NCBI RefSeq assembly: GCF_905201705.1
Contig: NZ_CAJKOX010000001.1
Coordinates: 1 to 64,000, forward strand
Reading direction: 5' to 3'
Length of the DNA: 64,000 bases
Origin: an uncultured Marvinbryantia sp.
GTDB lineage: Bacteria > Bacillota > Clostridia > Lachnospirales > Lachnospiraceae
Shown: positions 33,514 to 41,321 of the stretch, one piece after another
Position numbering within the stretch: position 1 is the first letter of the stretch
Layout: the number at the start of each line of letters is the position of its first letter
The notes under the pieces: model-generated
What the model was told of the DNA's origin: nothing
What the model saw: the letters and a program-made list of their open reading frames with translations, nothing else
Databases searched by the model: none
Made by a program: the position numbers and the translations under genes

Positions 33514-34683
33514 ATGGGCAGATTTGAAGATATGATTCATGGGCTGCAGGAGGATATTGAGATTCCTAAGCAGGTATTAACAAAATATACAGACACATTT
33601 TCACAGCTTCCCGATAAGGGAGAGCGGCATTCGCATCGGACGATCTGGAAAAATGCATGGGTGGTAGCGGCAGCGGCGGTACTGGCGGTTGGTGCGGCCA
33701 GCGTTGGCGCAGCGGCGTATATACAGTGGAGCAGATCGCTGGAGGAGGGAATGCAGATAACGCCTGAGCAGCGCGAGGAGCTGGTGGACAATAAAATGTT
33801 GACAAATTATTCCGGCTCCGGAAAGTCCGTCACGCAGGGAGATGTTACCGTGACACTGCTGGACTGCATAGTCGGTAATTACAGTGCGTTTATTTCCTTT
33901 AAGGTTGAGGGATACCAGCCGCCAGAGGGGATGCAGCCGCAATTCGCCTACGCCTATGCGGAGGTGGATGATGATGGGGACGGCATATATGGAGGCAGCG
34001 AATCCTATGACTTTTATGATGGTCTGGTCTCGGATGAAAACGGCATGGCGGCTCATGCGGACGGCACGCCGGTGGAAGAAGGGGAGCAAAGCAGCTACGT
34101 GCTGGAGGACGGGAGCATGGAATATCAGATATGGCTGAACCGGGATAAAAGCGATTACTATATTGGCAGACCCATCCATGTGGAGCTGCAGGACCTTGGC
34201 TATTATACCGGAAAGGTAAGCGATGTGGAGGTTGAGGCAGAGGGAACCTGGAGCTTCGACTGGACGCTGCCGGGAAAGGATATGACGGAAACGTATACGC
34301 TGGATGCAGAACTGGGAGAGAGCGGCGCGGTAGTGCAGCAGGCGGAGCTTTCACCGCTGTCCGCGGTAATTCTGTATGACTTCCCGAAACAGGAAATGAC
34401 CGAGACTGGAATCGGCGCGGACGGAGAAGAGACCGTGCATACAACCTATGTGGAACCGCCCATCTTTGCCGGAGTGCGCATGAAGGATGGAACGATCTCG
34501 CTTCTCTATGGCGGAGGCAGTCTGGGATACACGGAGGAAAATCCCGATATCTTCAAATATATGACAACCTTCCAGCGAGTGATAGACGTGGAGCAGGTGG
34601 CGGACCTTTTGTTTTGGAAATCCTATTCGGAAACGGACACGGTGCCTGCAGAAGAGGAATTCTATATTGTGCCGCTTGGGTAG
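33514..34683 (+). CDS. DUF4179 membrane protein, probable anti-sigma factor
   Basis: 389 residues. Residues 1-45 are cytoplasmic (binding side for the sigma factor), one membrane segment follows (about 47-70, WVVAAAAVLAVGAASVGAAA), and residues 75-389 form an extracytoplasmic sensor with a DUF4179 beginning (DVTVTLLDCIVGNYSAFISF). It starts one base after the sigma stop, the standard sigma/anti-sigma layout. The last residues are FYIVPLG. A second, nearly identical ending (NDWVIIVPLG) survives 1.5 kb downstream behind the DUF234 ATPase, so a paralogue once followed. Confidence 0.8.
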   Translation: MGRFEDMIHGLQEDIEIPKQVLTKYTDTFSQLPDKGERHSHRTIWKNAWVVAAAAVLAVGAASVGAAAYIQWSRSLEEGMQITPEQREELVDNKMLTNYSGSGKSVTQGDVTVTLLDCIVGNYSAFISFKVEGYQPPEGMQPQFAYAYAEVDDDGDGIYGGSESYDFYDGLVSDENGMAAHADGTPVEEGEQSSYVLEDGSMEYQIWLNRDKSDYYIGRPIHVELQDLGYYTGKVSDVEVEAEGTWSFDWTLPGKDMTETYTLDAELGESGAVVQQAELSPLSAVILYDFPKQEMTETGIGADGEETVHTTYVEPPIFAGVRMKDGTISLLYGGGSLGYTEENPDIFKYMTTFQRVIDVEQVADLLFWKSYSETDTVPAEEEFYIVPLG

Positions 34684-34708
34684 AAAGAGGGGGGATTTTT
34701 TAATAAAT
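34665..34708 (+). repeat. Left direct repeat flanking the DUF234 cassette
   Basis: 44 bases covering the last six codons of the DUF4179 gene and its downstream GGGGGG/TTTTTT tract. Repeated at 36226-36268 with one substitution and one missing G. Confidence 0.9.
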
Positions 34709-34720
34709 AAAGCTGACAGC

Positions 34721-34749
34721 TTGACAAATTGAAAAAAGCACATCATAAT
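34721..34749 (+). promoter_or_regulatory. Promoter of the DUF234 ATPase gene
   Basis: TTGACA (34721-34726), 17-bp spacer, CATAAT (34744-34749). The -10 lies inside the left arm of a perfect 17-bp inverted repeat. Confidence 0.65.
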
Positions 34750-34789
34750 TAACTTGAAAGTTATTTACTTAAAAGTTAATTATGATGTG
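34739..34789. repeat. Perfect 17-bp inverted repeat before the DUF234 ATPase
   Basis: CACATCATAATTAACTT (34739-34755) and its exact complement (34773-34789) flank a 17-base loop. Overlap with the -10 box makes it an operator or 5'-mRNA hairpin candidate; it could also be a mobile-element end. Confidence 0.9.
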
Positions 34790-34801
34790 GAGATGTAGGA
34801 A

Positions 34802-36211
34802 ATGCAGGATATTTTCATAGGGAGAGAAAAAGAACTTGCTGACCTGAATGAAATGTATGCACAGCACAAATTTCAGCTGTTTGTATTATATGGGCGCAGG
34901 CGTATAGGAAAAACGACTCTGCTCAATGAATTTTGCAAAGATAAAGACAATATTTTTTATTCAGCAGAGCAAAGTAACGAAAAATTAAACTTGGAGAAAT
35001 TTTCAGTACAGGTATTTCAATTTTACAATGAAACGAACCTGGAATCGTTTTCGTCCTGGACCAATGCATTATCATATATTGATGAACGTCAGAAAGATCA
35101 GAGATTGGTGCTTGTAATTGATGAATTTCCGTATCTTGTAAGAAAGAACCGGGCATTGCTTTCGGAATTTCAGCATTTGATTGATCACCGCCTGAAAAAT
35201 GGTAATTTGTTTATTGTACTGTGTGGAAGTTATATGGGTTTTATGGAAAAGGAAGTGCTTGGCTCTCAAAGTCCTCTTTTCGGAAGAAGGACCGGGCAGC
35301 TTCACATGAAGCCCTTTAGCTATCAGACGGGTGCTGAATTTATGGAGGGATTTTCTGATGCAGAAAAGCTGGAATTATATGGAGCGTTTGGGGGAACACC
35401 TTTGTATCTGCAGCAGATTGAAAAAAATGAAACCTTTGAAGAAAATATCAAAAGAGCATTTTTAAAAAATACATCTTATTTGTACGAGGAACCGCTTCTG
35501 CTTTTGCGCCAGGAAGTGCAGGAACCTGGTATATACAGTGCTATTATTGAAGCAATTGCGAGAGGATATACAAAAGCTAATGAAATTTCGACAAAGATAG
35601 GTGAAGATGCTGCAAAATGTCTGAAATATATTAAAACGCTCTGTGAGTTGGGAATTCTTTATAAGGAAACACCTTTTGGTGAGAAAGAATCTTCCAGAAA
35701 GACACTTTATGGAATATCTGACTTTATGTTCCGATTCTGGTACCGGTATGTTTTTACAAACAGAACCCTGATTGAAACCGGTGCAGGAGATGTCGTATGG
35801 ATAAAACGGATAGAACCGGATTATAGCAGCTATATGGGTCTTGTATTTGAAAAAGTATGCATGGATTATATGATAGCACAGAATGCAAAAGGCAAACTGC
35901 CTATTCTGTTTACGTCTATCGGAAGATGGTGGGGAACGGATCCGGTTACCAGAAAGCAGGTGGAAATAGACCTGATTGCAAACGATGGGAAGGATTATCT
36001 GATTGGCGAATGTAAATGGCGTAATGAAAAACTTGATCTGGCAGTGCTTTACGGACTGCAGAAGAAAGCGGATGTTTTCAATCCCAGAAGAACAAATACG
36101 TGGTTTATACTTTTTTCAAAAACTGGTTTTACACAGGCAGTGACGGAAGAAGCAGAAAAAAATGAGAATATTATTCTTGTGGACATCAGAAAATTAATGG
36201 AAATGCGTTAA
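34802..36211 (+). CDS. AAA ATPase with DUF234 nuclease-like domain
   Basis: 469 residues. N-terminal archaeal-type AAA ATPase: FIGREKELADL, Walker A YGRRRIGKTTLL (K37), Walker B LVLVIDEFPYL, LCGSYMGFM sensor. The middle part is a winged helix (ANEISTKIGEDAAKCLKYIK). The C-terminal DUF234 has the PD-(D/E)xK look: VEIDLIANDGKDYLIGECKW. These proteins are patchily distributed and function is unproven; a nuclease or toxin-like role is suspected. It is much more AT-rich than its neighbours, has its own promoter, and stands between 43-44 bp direct repeats, so it was acquired as a cassette. Confidence 0.9.
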   Translation: MQDIFIGREKELADLNEMYAQHKFQLFVLYGRRRIGKTTLLNEFCKDKDNIFYSAEQSNEKLNLEKFSVQVFQFYNETNLESFSSWTNALSYIDERQKDQRLVLVIDEFPYLVRKNRALLSEFQHLIDHRLKNGNLFIVLCGSYMGFMEKEVLGSQSPLFGRRTGQLHMKPFSYQTGAEFMEGFSDAEKLELYGAFGGTPLYLQQIEKNETFEENIKRAFLKNTSYLYEEPLLLLRQEVQEPGIYSAIIEAIARGYTKANEISTKIGEDAAKCLKYIKTLCELGILYKETPFGEKESSRKTLYGISDFMFRFWYRYVFTNRTLIETGAGDVVWIKRIEPDYSSYMGLVFEKVCMDYMIAQNAKGKLPILFTSIGRWWGTDPVTRKQVEIDLIANDGKDYLIGECKWRNEKLDLAVLYGLQKKADVFNPRRTNTWFILFSKTGFTQAVTEEAEKNENIILVDIRKLMEMR

Positions 36212-36212
36212 A

Positions 36213-36380
36213 ACGACTGGGTGATTATTGTGCCGCTGGGGTAGAAAGAGGGGGATTTTTTAATAAATTCCAGGATGTATTCAGAAAAATGCTGCAGGAT
36301 GAATTACGAATCTGGAAGATTCCCAGCTTCAATATTCTGAATGAAGAAATGGCAAAACAGAAGCAGTTTATGATATGATT
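36213..36380 (+). pseudogene. Remnants behind the DUF234 gene: second DUF4179 tail and an ORF fragment
   Basis: AACGACTGGGTG...GGGTAG (36213-36243) encodes NDWVIIVPLG-stop, the end of a DUF4179-type protein lacking its body. Right after the repeat, a frame encodes FQDVFRKMLQDELRIWKIPS, then NILNEEMAKQKQFMI up to TGA near 36380. That second fragment is not recognised. Confidence 0.55.
36226..36268 (+). repeat. Right direct repeat flanking the DUF234 cassette
   Basis: 43-base copy of 34665-34708 (one T to G change, one G fewer). Confidence 0.9.
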
Positions 36381-36388
36381 TGGGGAGA

Positions 36389-36423
36389 ATGACCGGACTT
36401 TGGAGGCTATCCGGTCATTTTTG
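36389..36423 (+). terminator. Terminator of the sigma/DUF4179/DUF234 region
   Basis: AATGACCGGA (36389-36398) and TCCGGTCATT (36411-36420) followed by TTT. It could also serve the convergent GNAT gene. Confidence 0.75.
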
Positions 36424-36437
36424 CCCGTGGCTTATGA

Positions 36438-37028
36438 TTAAAACAGGTATTTTATATCCAAATCGGGGAAAGCAATGATCGGCGCGGGAACAGCCGGATG
36501 TTCGGCGATCATTTTCTCCATCCAGACCATGTTGTACCAGGTGCCGAATTTGTAGCCGCACTTGTGGAATTCTCCGACCATATCAAAGCCGATGTGTGCA
36601 TGAAACCGCACGCTGTTGTCGTCCAGATGCTCGTCCGGGATTTCCGGGAGACCGATGCAGGCATTCAGGCTGAGAATGTTCTGCGCCCGGGAGATTTCCT
36701 CGATTTTTTCATAGAGCATTTTCCCGATGCCCATTTTGCGGCAGTCCTCGCGCAGGTAAATGCTTGTCTCCACAGCCCAGTCATAAGCCGCTCTGCCGAC
36801 GAAGGGACCGGTGTAGGCGTAGCCGAGAAGCTCGCCGTCCTTTTCCGCGGCAATATACGGGTAACGCTGCAGCGTTTTGCGGATGCGGTTTTGAAATTCC
36901 TCTAATGTCGGCACGTCATATTCAAAGGTGATCGCCGTTTTTTCTACATAGGGTGTGTAAATATCTAAAAGCTGCTGCGCGTCATCCGGTGTGACGGCGC
37001 GGATGCAAATATCTTTTCTGTTTATCAT
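36438..37028 (-). CDS. GNAT N-acetyltransferase, phosphinothricin-acetyltransferase-like
   Basis: 196 residues from ATG 37028 (AAAGGAA six bases before; the frame is open further up but without a ribosome site). The acetyl-CoA motif A is CRKMGIGKMLYEKIEEI. GRAAYDWAVETSIYL before it and FHAHIGFDMVGEFHKCGYKF after it are typical of the PAT/YwnH group, which acetylates amino-acid-like compounds (phosphinothricin, methionine sulfoximine). Cytoplasmic, single gene. Confidence 0.88.
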   Translation of the reverse strand: MINRKDICIRAVTPDDAQQLLDIYTPYVEKTAITFEYDVPTLEEFQNRIRKTLQRYPYIAAEKDGELLGYAYTGPFVGRAAYDWAVETSIYLREDCRKMGIGKMLYEKIEEISRAQNILSLNACIGLPEIPDEHLDDNSVRFHAHIGFDMVGEFHKCGYKFGTWYNMVWMEKMIAEHPAVPAPIIAFPDLDIKYLF

Positions 37029-37294
37029 GCGGATTCCTTTCTGAATTTCTGTAGTATATAGCATAATTTTTTTGACAGAACAGGGGGCGTGCTTCCGGTA
37101 AAAAGGGTGCAGGCGCAGCGGCTCCGTTTGTGTCAGAAATAAGTATATGCCTAGTATATACAATATGCAAGCGTGATTTTCATTGACAAGGGTGGAAAAA
37201 CTGGATATTGTAAAAGAAAGAATACACTTTCGGATGCGGAGCGTCTGAAAAAATTTTGAGCGGGCAGGAATGACCGGCGGAAATGAGGAAACGT

Positions 37295-37915
37295 ATGGAA
37301 AAGAATGAAAAATGGCTCGATTGGGCGGTAGAGCTGCAGAGCATCGCACAGGCAGGTTTATTTTATGGAAAAGACAGCTTCGATCTGGAGAGATACGGGC
37401 GTATCCGGGAGATTGCTGCGGAAATGCTCAGCTATAAGACGGAAATTCCGCTGGAAAAGGTGAAGGATTTGTTCTGCGGCGACGTGGGTTATCAGACGCC
37501 AAAGCTTGATACGCGCGCAGCGATTTTTAAGGACGATAAAATTCTTCTTGTAAAAGAGAAAAACGGAACCTGGTCATTGCCGGGCGGCTGGGTGGACGTC
37601 AATGTATCCGTGAAGGAAAACATCATAAAAGAAGTAAAGGAAGAGGCCGGGCTGGACGTCACCGTCGATCTCGTGATCGCGGTGCAGGATCGCGAAAAGC
37701 ACAACCTTCCAATCTATGCCTATAAGATCTGCAAGGTGTTCGCGCTCTGCTCCGTCACCGGCGGTTTCTTTAAGGAGAATATTGAAACTGTGGAGAGCCG
37801 CTATTTTGGCAGGGACAAGCTGCCGCCGCTCGCGCAGGAAAAGAATAACGAGGAGCAGATTTTGATGTGTTTTGAAGCGTATCACGCGGAGAACTGGAAG
37901 ACGCTGATTGATTAA
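37295..37915 (+). CDS. Nudix hydrolase with NUDIX_N_2 domain
   Basis: 206 residues from ATG 37295 (GAGGAAA four bases before). Residues 1-65 are the helical N-terminal domain of hydrolases of nucleoside diphosphates linked to X (WAVELQSIAQAGLFYGKDSF). The Nudix box is GGWVDVNVSVKENIIKEVKE then EAG; the usual first Glu is Val and the Arg is Lys, though the metal-binding EVKEE core is kept. Substrate unknown. The PNPOx-like gene starts 13 bases later, so they form a pair. Confidence 0.85.
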   Translation: MEKNEKWLDWAVELQSIAQAGLFYGKDSFDLERYGRIREIAAEMLSYKTEIPLEKVKDLFCGDVGYQTPKLDTRAAIFKDDKILLVKEKNGTWSLPGGWVDVNVSVKENIIKEVKEEAGLDVTVDLVIAVQDREKHNLPIYAYKICKVFALCSVTGGFFKENIETVESRYFGRDKLPPLAQEKNNEEQILMCFEAYHAENWKTLID

Positions 37916-37928
37916 GAGGGAGACTTTT

Positions 37929-38432
37929 ATGAGACGCAAAGACAGAGAAGTAACGGATTTCGAGGAATTAATTGCGATCATGAAAAAATGCGATGTGTGC
38001 CGTATCGCTCTGAACGACGGCGGCTATCCTTATATATTGCCGCTCAATTTTGGGCTGGCGGTGAAGGATGGCAGGGCGGAGCTTTATTTTCACGGCGCAC
38101 CGGATGGCACGAAGTATGAGCTGATGCGGCAGGACAGCCGGGCGGGCTTTGAGATGGACTGCGGACACGAGCTGTGGTGCGGGGAGGATAACTGCAGTTG
38201 TACGATGGATTATGAGAGCGTGATCGGGCGCGGACATATTGAGATGGTTCCCGATGAGGAAAAGCTTGCGGCGCTGCGGATTCTCATGGAGCATTACCGC
38301 GAAGGGGATTTCCCGTTTAATCCGGCGGTTGTGGCGAAAACCAGGGTATTTAAGCTCGTTGTCGAACAGATGACCGGGAAAATTCACGACAAAAAGAGGC
38401 GCAGCCATGCAGAGCAGAGAAAGCAAAAATGA
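37929..38432 (+). CDS. Pyridoxamine 5'-phosphate oxidase-like flavin-binding protein
   Basis: 167 residues. Small split-barrel fold: DVCRIALNDGGYPYILPLNF, YFHGAPDGTKYELMRQDSRA, a CSCTMDYESVIGRGHIEMV strand and a basic tail KKRRSHAEQRKQK. This is the NimA-like/COG3467 group; some members reduce nitroimidazoles, most are uncharacterised FMN or F420 binders. GAGGGAG is six bases before ATG 37929. Cotranscribed with the Nudix gene. Confidence 0.85.
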   Translation: MRRKDREVTDFEELIAIMKKCDVCRIALNDGGYPYILPLNFGLAVKDGRAELYFHGAPDGTKYELMRQDSRAGFEMDCGHELWCGEDNCSCTMDYESVIGRGHIEMVPDEEKLAALRILMEHYREGDFPFNPAVVAKTRVFKLVVEQMTGKIHDKKRRSHAEQRKQK

Positions 38433-38440
38433 GATATCTG

Positions 38441-38471
38441 CCGCCCGGGGAAATTTTCCGGGCGGTATTTT
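38441..38471. terminator. Bidirectional terminator
   Basis: CCGCCCGG (38441-38448) and CCGGGCGG (38458-38465), TATTTT on the plus side. It sits between convergent genes and touches the CDF stop at 38471. Confidence 0.75.
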
Positions 38472-39379
38472 CACTCCGTCACTTCCGCCGGATTTACATG
38501 CACCATAATATGTTTAATTTTCGGAAAACTCTGCTCGATATCATCATGCACCGTCTCGGCAACCTTGTGCGCTTTCCAGAGCGGATAGGAGCCGTCCACA
38601 AGAATTTCGATATCCACATATATTTTGTTGCCGAATATACGCGTCTGGAGCAGGTCAAGCCCAAGCACATTGGGATTTTTCATTGCGCAGTCGCGAATCT
38701 GGCCTTCCGTTTCCTCGTCGCAGGAATGATCTACCATCTTATCAACCGCATCCTTGAAAATATCAAATGCTGCTTTCACAATAAACACGAAAATAACCAG
38801 GCTGGCGATGGAATCCATGATCGGGAAGCCTAGCCTTGCGCCTGCGATACCGATGAGCGCGCCGACGGAAGAAAAGGCGTCGGAGCGGTGATGCCAGGCG
38901 TCCGCCATCAGAGCGCTGGAATCAATTTTTTTCGCGTAGAACCTGGTGTACCAGAACATCATTTCCTTCACCGCGATGGAAATAACGGCGGCAGCCAGCG
39001 CCAGAATACCCGGTACCTGCAGATTGCTGTAATCGCCGCGCAGAATGTCCTGCAGTGCATCCGCACCAATACCGAGTCCGGTGATAAAAAGTACCATTGC
39101 GAGGACGATAGCGGCGACACACTCCATCCGCTCGTGCCCGTAGGGGTGTTCGCGGTCGGATTCCTTCGATGCAAGCCGGATGCCGATGATCACCACAATC
39201 GTGCTGAACACATCGGACGCGGAATGAACGGCGTCGCTGATCATTGCGCTGGAATGCGCGAAAACTCCGGCAAACAGTTTGAAAACGGCGAGCAATGCAT
39301 TTGCTGCGATCGTTACAGCCGATACCTTGTTGGCGGTTTTCTGAAAATCATTTTCCTGTGCGATTCTGTTTTTCTCCAT
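38471..39379 (-). CDS. CDF (cation diffusion facilitator) metal exporter
   Basis: 302 residues from ATG 39379 (GGGAGGT seven bases before). Six membrane segments with the metal-binding pairs SDAVHSASDVFS and ADAWHHRSDAFSS. A cytoplasmic C-terminal domain follows (PNVLGLDLLQTRIFGNKIYV, IKHIMVHVNPAE). Exports divalent metal in exchange for protons. The leader carries a four-way-junction fold with a terminator that fits the NiCo riboswitch, so Co(II)/Ni(II) are the likely cargo, although CDF sequence alone would not exclude Zn, Mn or Fe. Confidence 0.92.
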   Translation of the reverse strand: MEKNRIAQENDFQKTANKVSAVTIAANALLAVFKLFAGVFAHSSAMISDAVHSASDVFSTIVVIIGIRLASKESDREHPYGHERMECVAAIVLAMVLFITGLGIGADALQDILRGDYSNLQVPGILALAAAVISIAVKEMMFWYTRFYAKKIDSSALMADAWHHRSDAFSSVGALIGIAGARLGFPIMDSIASLVIFVFIVKAAFDIFKDAVDKMVDHSCDEETEGQIRDCAMKNPNVLGLDLLQTRIFGNKIYVDIEILVDGSYPLWKAHKVAETVHDDIEQSFPKIKHIMVHVNPAEVTE

Positions 39380-39457
39380 ATCAGTTACCTCCCAAAGATA
39401 AGATAGCTCTATGGCACTAAATATATGTGGGGTTTTCGAAGAATTGCTTTTTTGAAT

Positions 39458-39570
39458 AAAAAAACACCCACGAATCAGTATAAGCAACAACTGTCCCGTG
39501 GATGAAGCTTCCACTGTCACGCATGTGACCCGACTCCACAGCAATCCGCTGCGGTCTGCTCAGTTTGTAC
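39458..39570 (-). promoter_or_regulatory. Probable NiCo (czcD) riboswitch with transcription terminator
   Basis: On the minus strand the CDF leader folds into P1 (CAAACTG with CAGTTGTTG), P2 (GCA..CCGCAGCGG..TGC), P3 (GTCACATGCGTGAC) and P4 (GTGG..CCAC), with CGGGTCA and CACGGGACAG at the junction. GGGACAG and a four-way junction are features I recall for NiCo RNAs. The 3' side of P4/P1 can instead pair with CTGATTCGTGG to form a terminator (39458-39501) ending in TTTTTTT. Metal binding would block the terminator and turn on the exporter. Class assignment is from memory of the consensus. Confidence 0.65.
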
Positions 39571-39603
39571 TGTAGATTTATATGCAGTGCAAAGAGTTAT
39601 TGT

Positions 39604-39632
39604 AGAATAGCACGGATGCCAGTATTTGTCAA
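39604..39632 (-). promoter_or_regulatory. Promoter of the CDF leader
   Basis: Minus-strand TTGACA (39627-39632), 17-bp spacer, TATTCT (39604-39609). Confidence 0.8.
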
Positions 39633-39635
39633 CAG

Positions 39636-39677
39636 GTTAGTCCAGACTTTTTGAAAGTTAGTCTGGACTTTTTGAAA
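39636..39677. repeat. 21-bp tandem repeat between the CDF and tad promoters
   Basis: Two adjacent 21-bp units (GTTAGTCCAGAC/GTTAGTCTGGAC, each followed by TTTTTGAAA) differ at two bases, which makes TCCAGAC and GTCTGGA inverted to each other. The array touches the CDF -35. Candidate binding site for an unknown regulator. Confidence 0.75.
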
Positions 39678-39734
39678 CAAAATGTTATAAAAACAAATCT
39701 GGTAAAAAATAAAGAAAATTAATATCATAAACAG

Positions 39735-39763
39735 TTGACATTAAAGCACATATCATATATAAT
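39735..39763 (+). promoter_or_regulatory. Consensus promoter of the tad operon
   Basis: TTGACA (39735-39740), 17-bp spacer, TATAAT (39758-39763): an exact sigma-A consensus, followed by GAAAGGAGGAAG before tadV. Confidence 0.88.
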
Positions 39764-39789
39764 ACAACTCAAAAGAAAGGAGGAAGAGT

Positions 39790-40293
39790 ATGACGGGCAT
39801 TTATTTATTACCTTTTTTGGCGGCAGCGGTTCTTTGCGATTTATACCAGAGAAAGATACCAAATGCCCTGATCATGGCCGGACTGATTACAGGTGCGGCG
39901 TATCAGTGGAGCGCGAAAGGTCCGCCGGGGATGTTTGCATATGCAGGCGGAGTATTACTTCCTCTGCTGATTCTTGGCATCCTGCACTATTTTCGGATGC
40001 TTGGGGCGGGCGATATAAAACTTCTTATGATGTCGGGCGGATTTTTCGGCGCGGCAGGAAGTCTGAAATGCATCTGTTTATCTTTTCTTGCTGCCGGGGC
40101 TCTATCTCTGGCAGTGCTTGTCAAACACCGTATTCTGAGGCGGCGTCTGAACTATTTTGTCCAATATATAAAAAAAATCCGGCAGGGAGGGAAATGGACT
40201 CCCTATATCCAGGAACGGGAAAATCCGGCATATCTTTATTTTTCCATTCCGGTTCTCATTGGAAGTCTGCCGTTGATGGGAGGATTTTTATGA
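39790..40293 (+). CDS. tadV: Prepilin peptidase (A24) of the Tad system
   Basis: 167 residues, six hydrophobic segments. Aspartates of the A24A peptidase are seen in AVLCDLYQRKIPN and FRMLGAGDIKLL (GxGD). It cuts the leader of Flp pilin at the membrane. No N-terminal methylase domain, normal for TadV/CpaA. Its TGA overlaps the next ATG (ATGA at 40290). A second A24 peptidase lies in the other Tad arm (59190-59690). Confidence 0.88.
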   Translation: MTGIYLLPFLAAAVLCDLYQRKIPNALIMAGLITGAAYQWSAKGPPGMFAYAGGVLLPLLILGILHYFRMLGAGDIKLLMMSGGFFGAAGSLKCICLSFLAAGALSLAVLVKHRILRRRLNYFVQYIKKIRQGGKWTPYIQERENPAYLYFSIPVLIGSLPLMGGFL

Positions 40294-41321
40294 AGAAACA
40301 AAAGTTTGCTATTTTAGATATGGAAGAAACGTATGCGTACAATCTGATGGAATACCTGTCGGAGCGGCAGAGCATGCCTTTTGAGACACTGGTATTCGGC
40401 AGTGTGGAAAGTCTGCGGGCATATGCGCAGCAGAATACGCTGGATTTGCTGCTTGTTTCCGCAAAAATGATGTGTGAGGAAATCAGGCATATGAATATCC
40501 GCAGGATCATGGTACTCTCCGAGGGCGAGGCGCCTAGGGAATATGAGGACTGTCCGGCGGTATACAAATATCAGTCGTCGGAGAGTCTGGTTGCGGAGGT
40601 GATGAGCTGCTATGCGCGTCAGGAAGTTCCGCCGCAGCAGGAGCTTGCCCTGAAGCGCCGCGTAAAGATATGTGGAGTATACTCCCCTGTCAGCCGCTGC
40701 GGAAAAACCTGCTTTGCGCTGACGCTCGGACAGATACTGGCACAGCACCAGTCTGTACTTTACATCAATCTGGAGGATTATTCCGGTTTTTCCTCGCTGC
40801 TGGATCGTCAGGCATCGTCGGATATTTCCGATGTCATGTATTTTTTGCGCCAAAATCGTGGAAACGTTGTTTTAAAGCTGAATGCTGCCATGCAGAAGCT
40901 TGGCGGCATGGATTACCTGCCGCCTACGCCCTGCTCGCAGGATTTGCGGGAGATCAATCTGGCGGAGTGGATACAGCTTTTAAATGAGCTGGTTTCGTTC
41001 AGTGCGTATGAGACGATAATTCTTGATATCGGACAGCCGATCGGCGAGGTGTTTTCGCTGCTTTCACAGTGCGGCGTCATTTATACGCCGGTCTGCGAGG
41101 ATACGGTGTCGAAAGCGAAAATTGCGCAGTATGAAAACCTGTTGAGGGAAATGGATTTTGAGGAAATCCTGGAAAAATCACGCAGAATGGTGCTGCCATT
41201 CTGCGCGCCGGTGATGCAGGGAGAATATTTTCTGGAACAGCTGACGGACGGACCGATGGGAAATTTTGTGCGCGAGATGCTGGAGGAGGAAGCGTATGGA
41301 GCGGGAGCAGGCGGAATTTAA
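40290..41321 (+). CDS. tadZ: TadZ/CpaE-type MinD-like ATPase
   Basis: 343 residues. Residues 1-110 are a receiver-like domain (KFAILDMEETYAYNLMEYL). Residues 120-343 are a ParA/MinD fold: KICGVYSPVSRCGKTCFALT (deviant Walker A, GKT kept), VLYINLEDYSGFSSLL, YETIILDIGQPIGEVFSLL. TadZ localises the pilus machine at the membrane. Coupled to tadV by ATGA and overlapping tadA by 26 bases. Confidence 0.85.
   Translation: MKKQKFAILDMEETYAYNLMEYLSERQSMPFETLVFGSVESLRAYAQQNTLDLLLVSAKMMCEEIRHMNIRRIMVLSEGEAPREYEDCPAVYKYQSSESLVAEVMSCYARQEVPPQQELALKRRVKICGVYSPVSRCGKTCFALTLGQILAQHQSVLYINLEDYSGFSSLLDRQASSDISDVMYFLRQNRGNVVLKLNAAMQKLGGMDYLPPTPCSQDLREINLAEWIQLLNELVSFSAYETIILDIGQPIGEVFSLLSQCGVIYTPVCEDTVSKAKIAQYENLLREMDFEEILEKSRRMVLPFCAPVMQGEYFLEQLTDGPMGNFVREMLEEEAYGAGAGGI

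Noticed and set aside
39735..40289. N-terminal extension of the tadZ frame through tadV
   Set aside because: It starts inside the promoter (-35), has no ribosome site and would overlap the whole peptidase gene; ATG 40290 with GGGAGG fits better.
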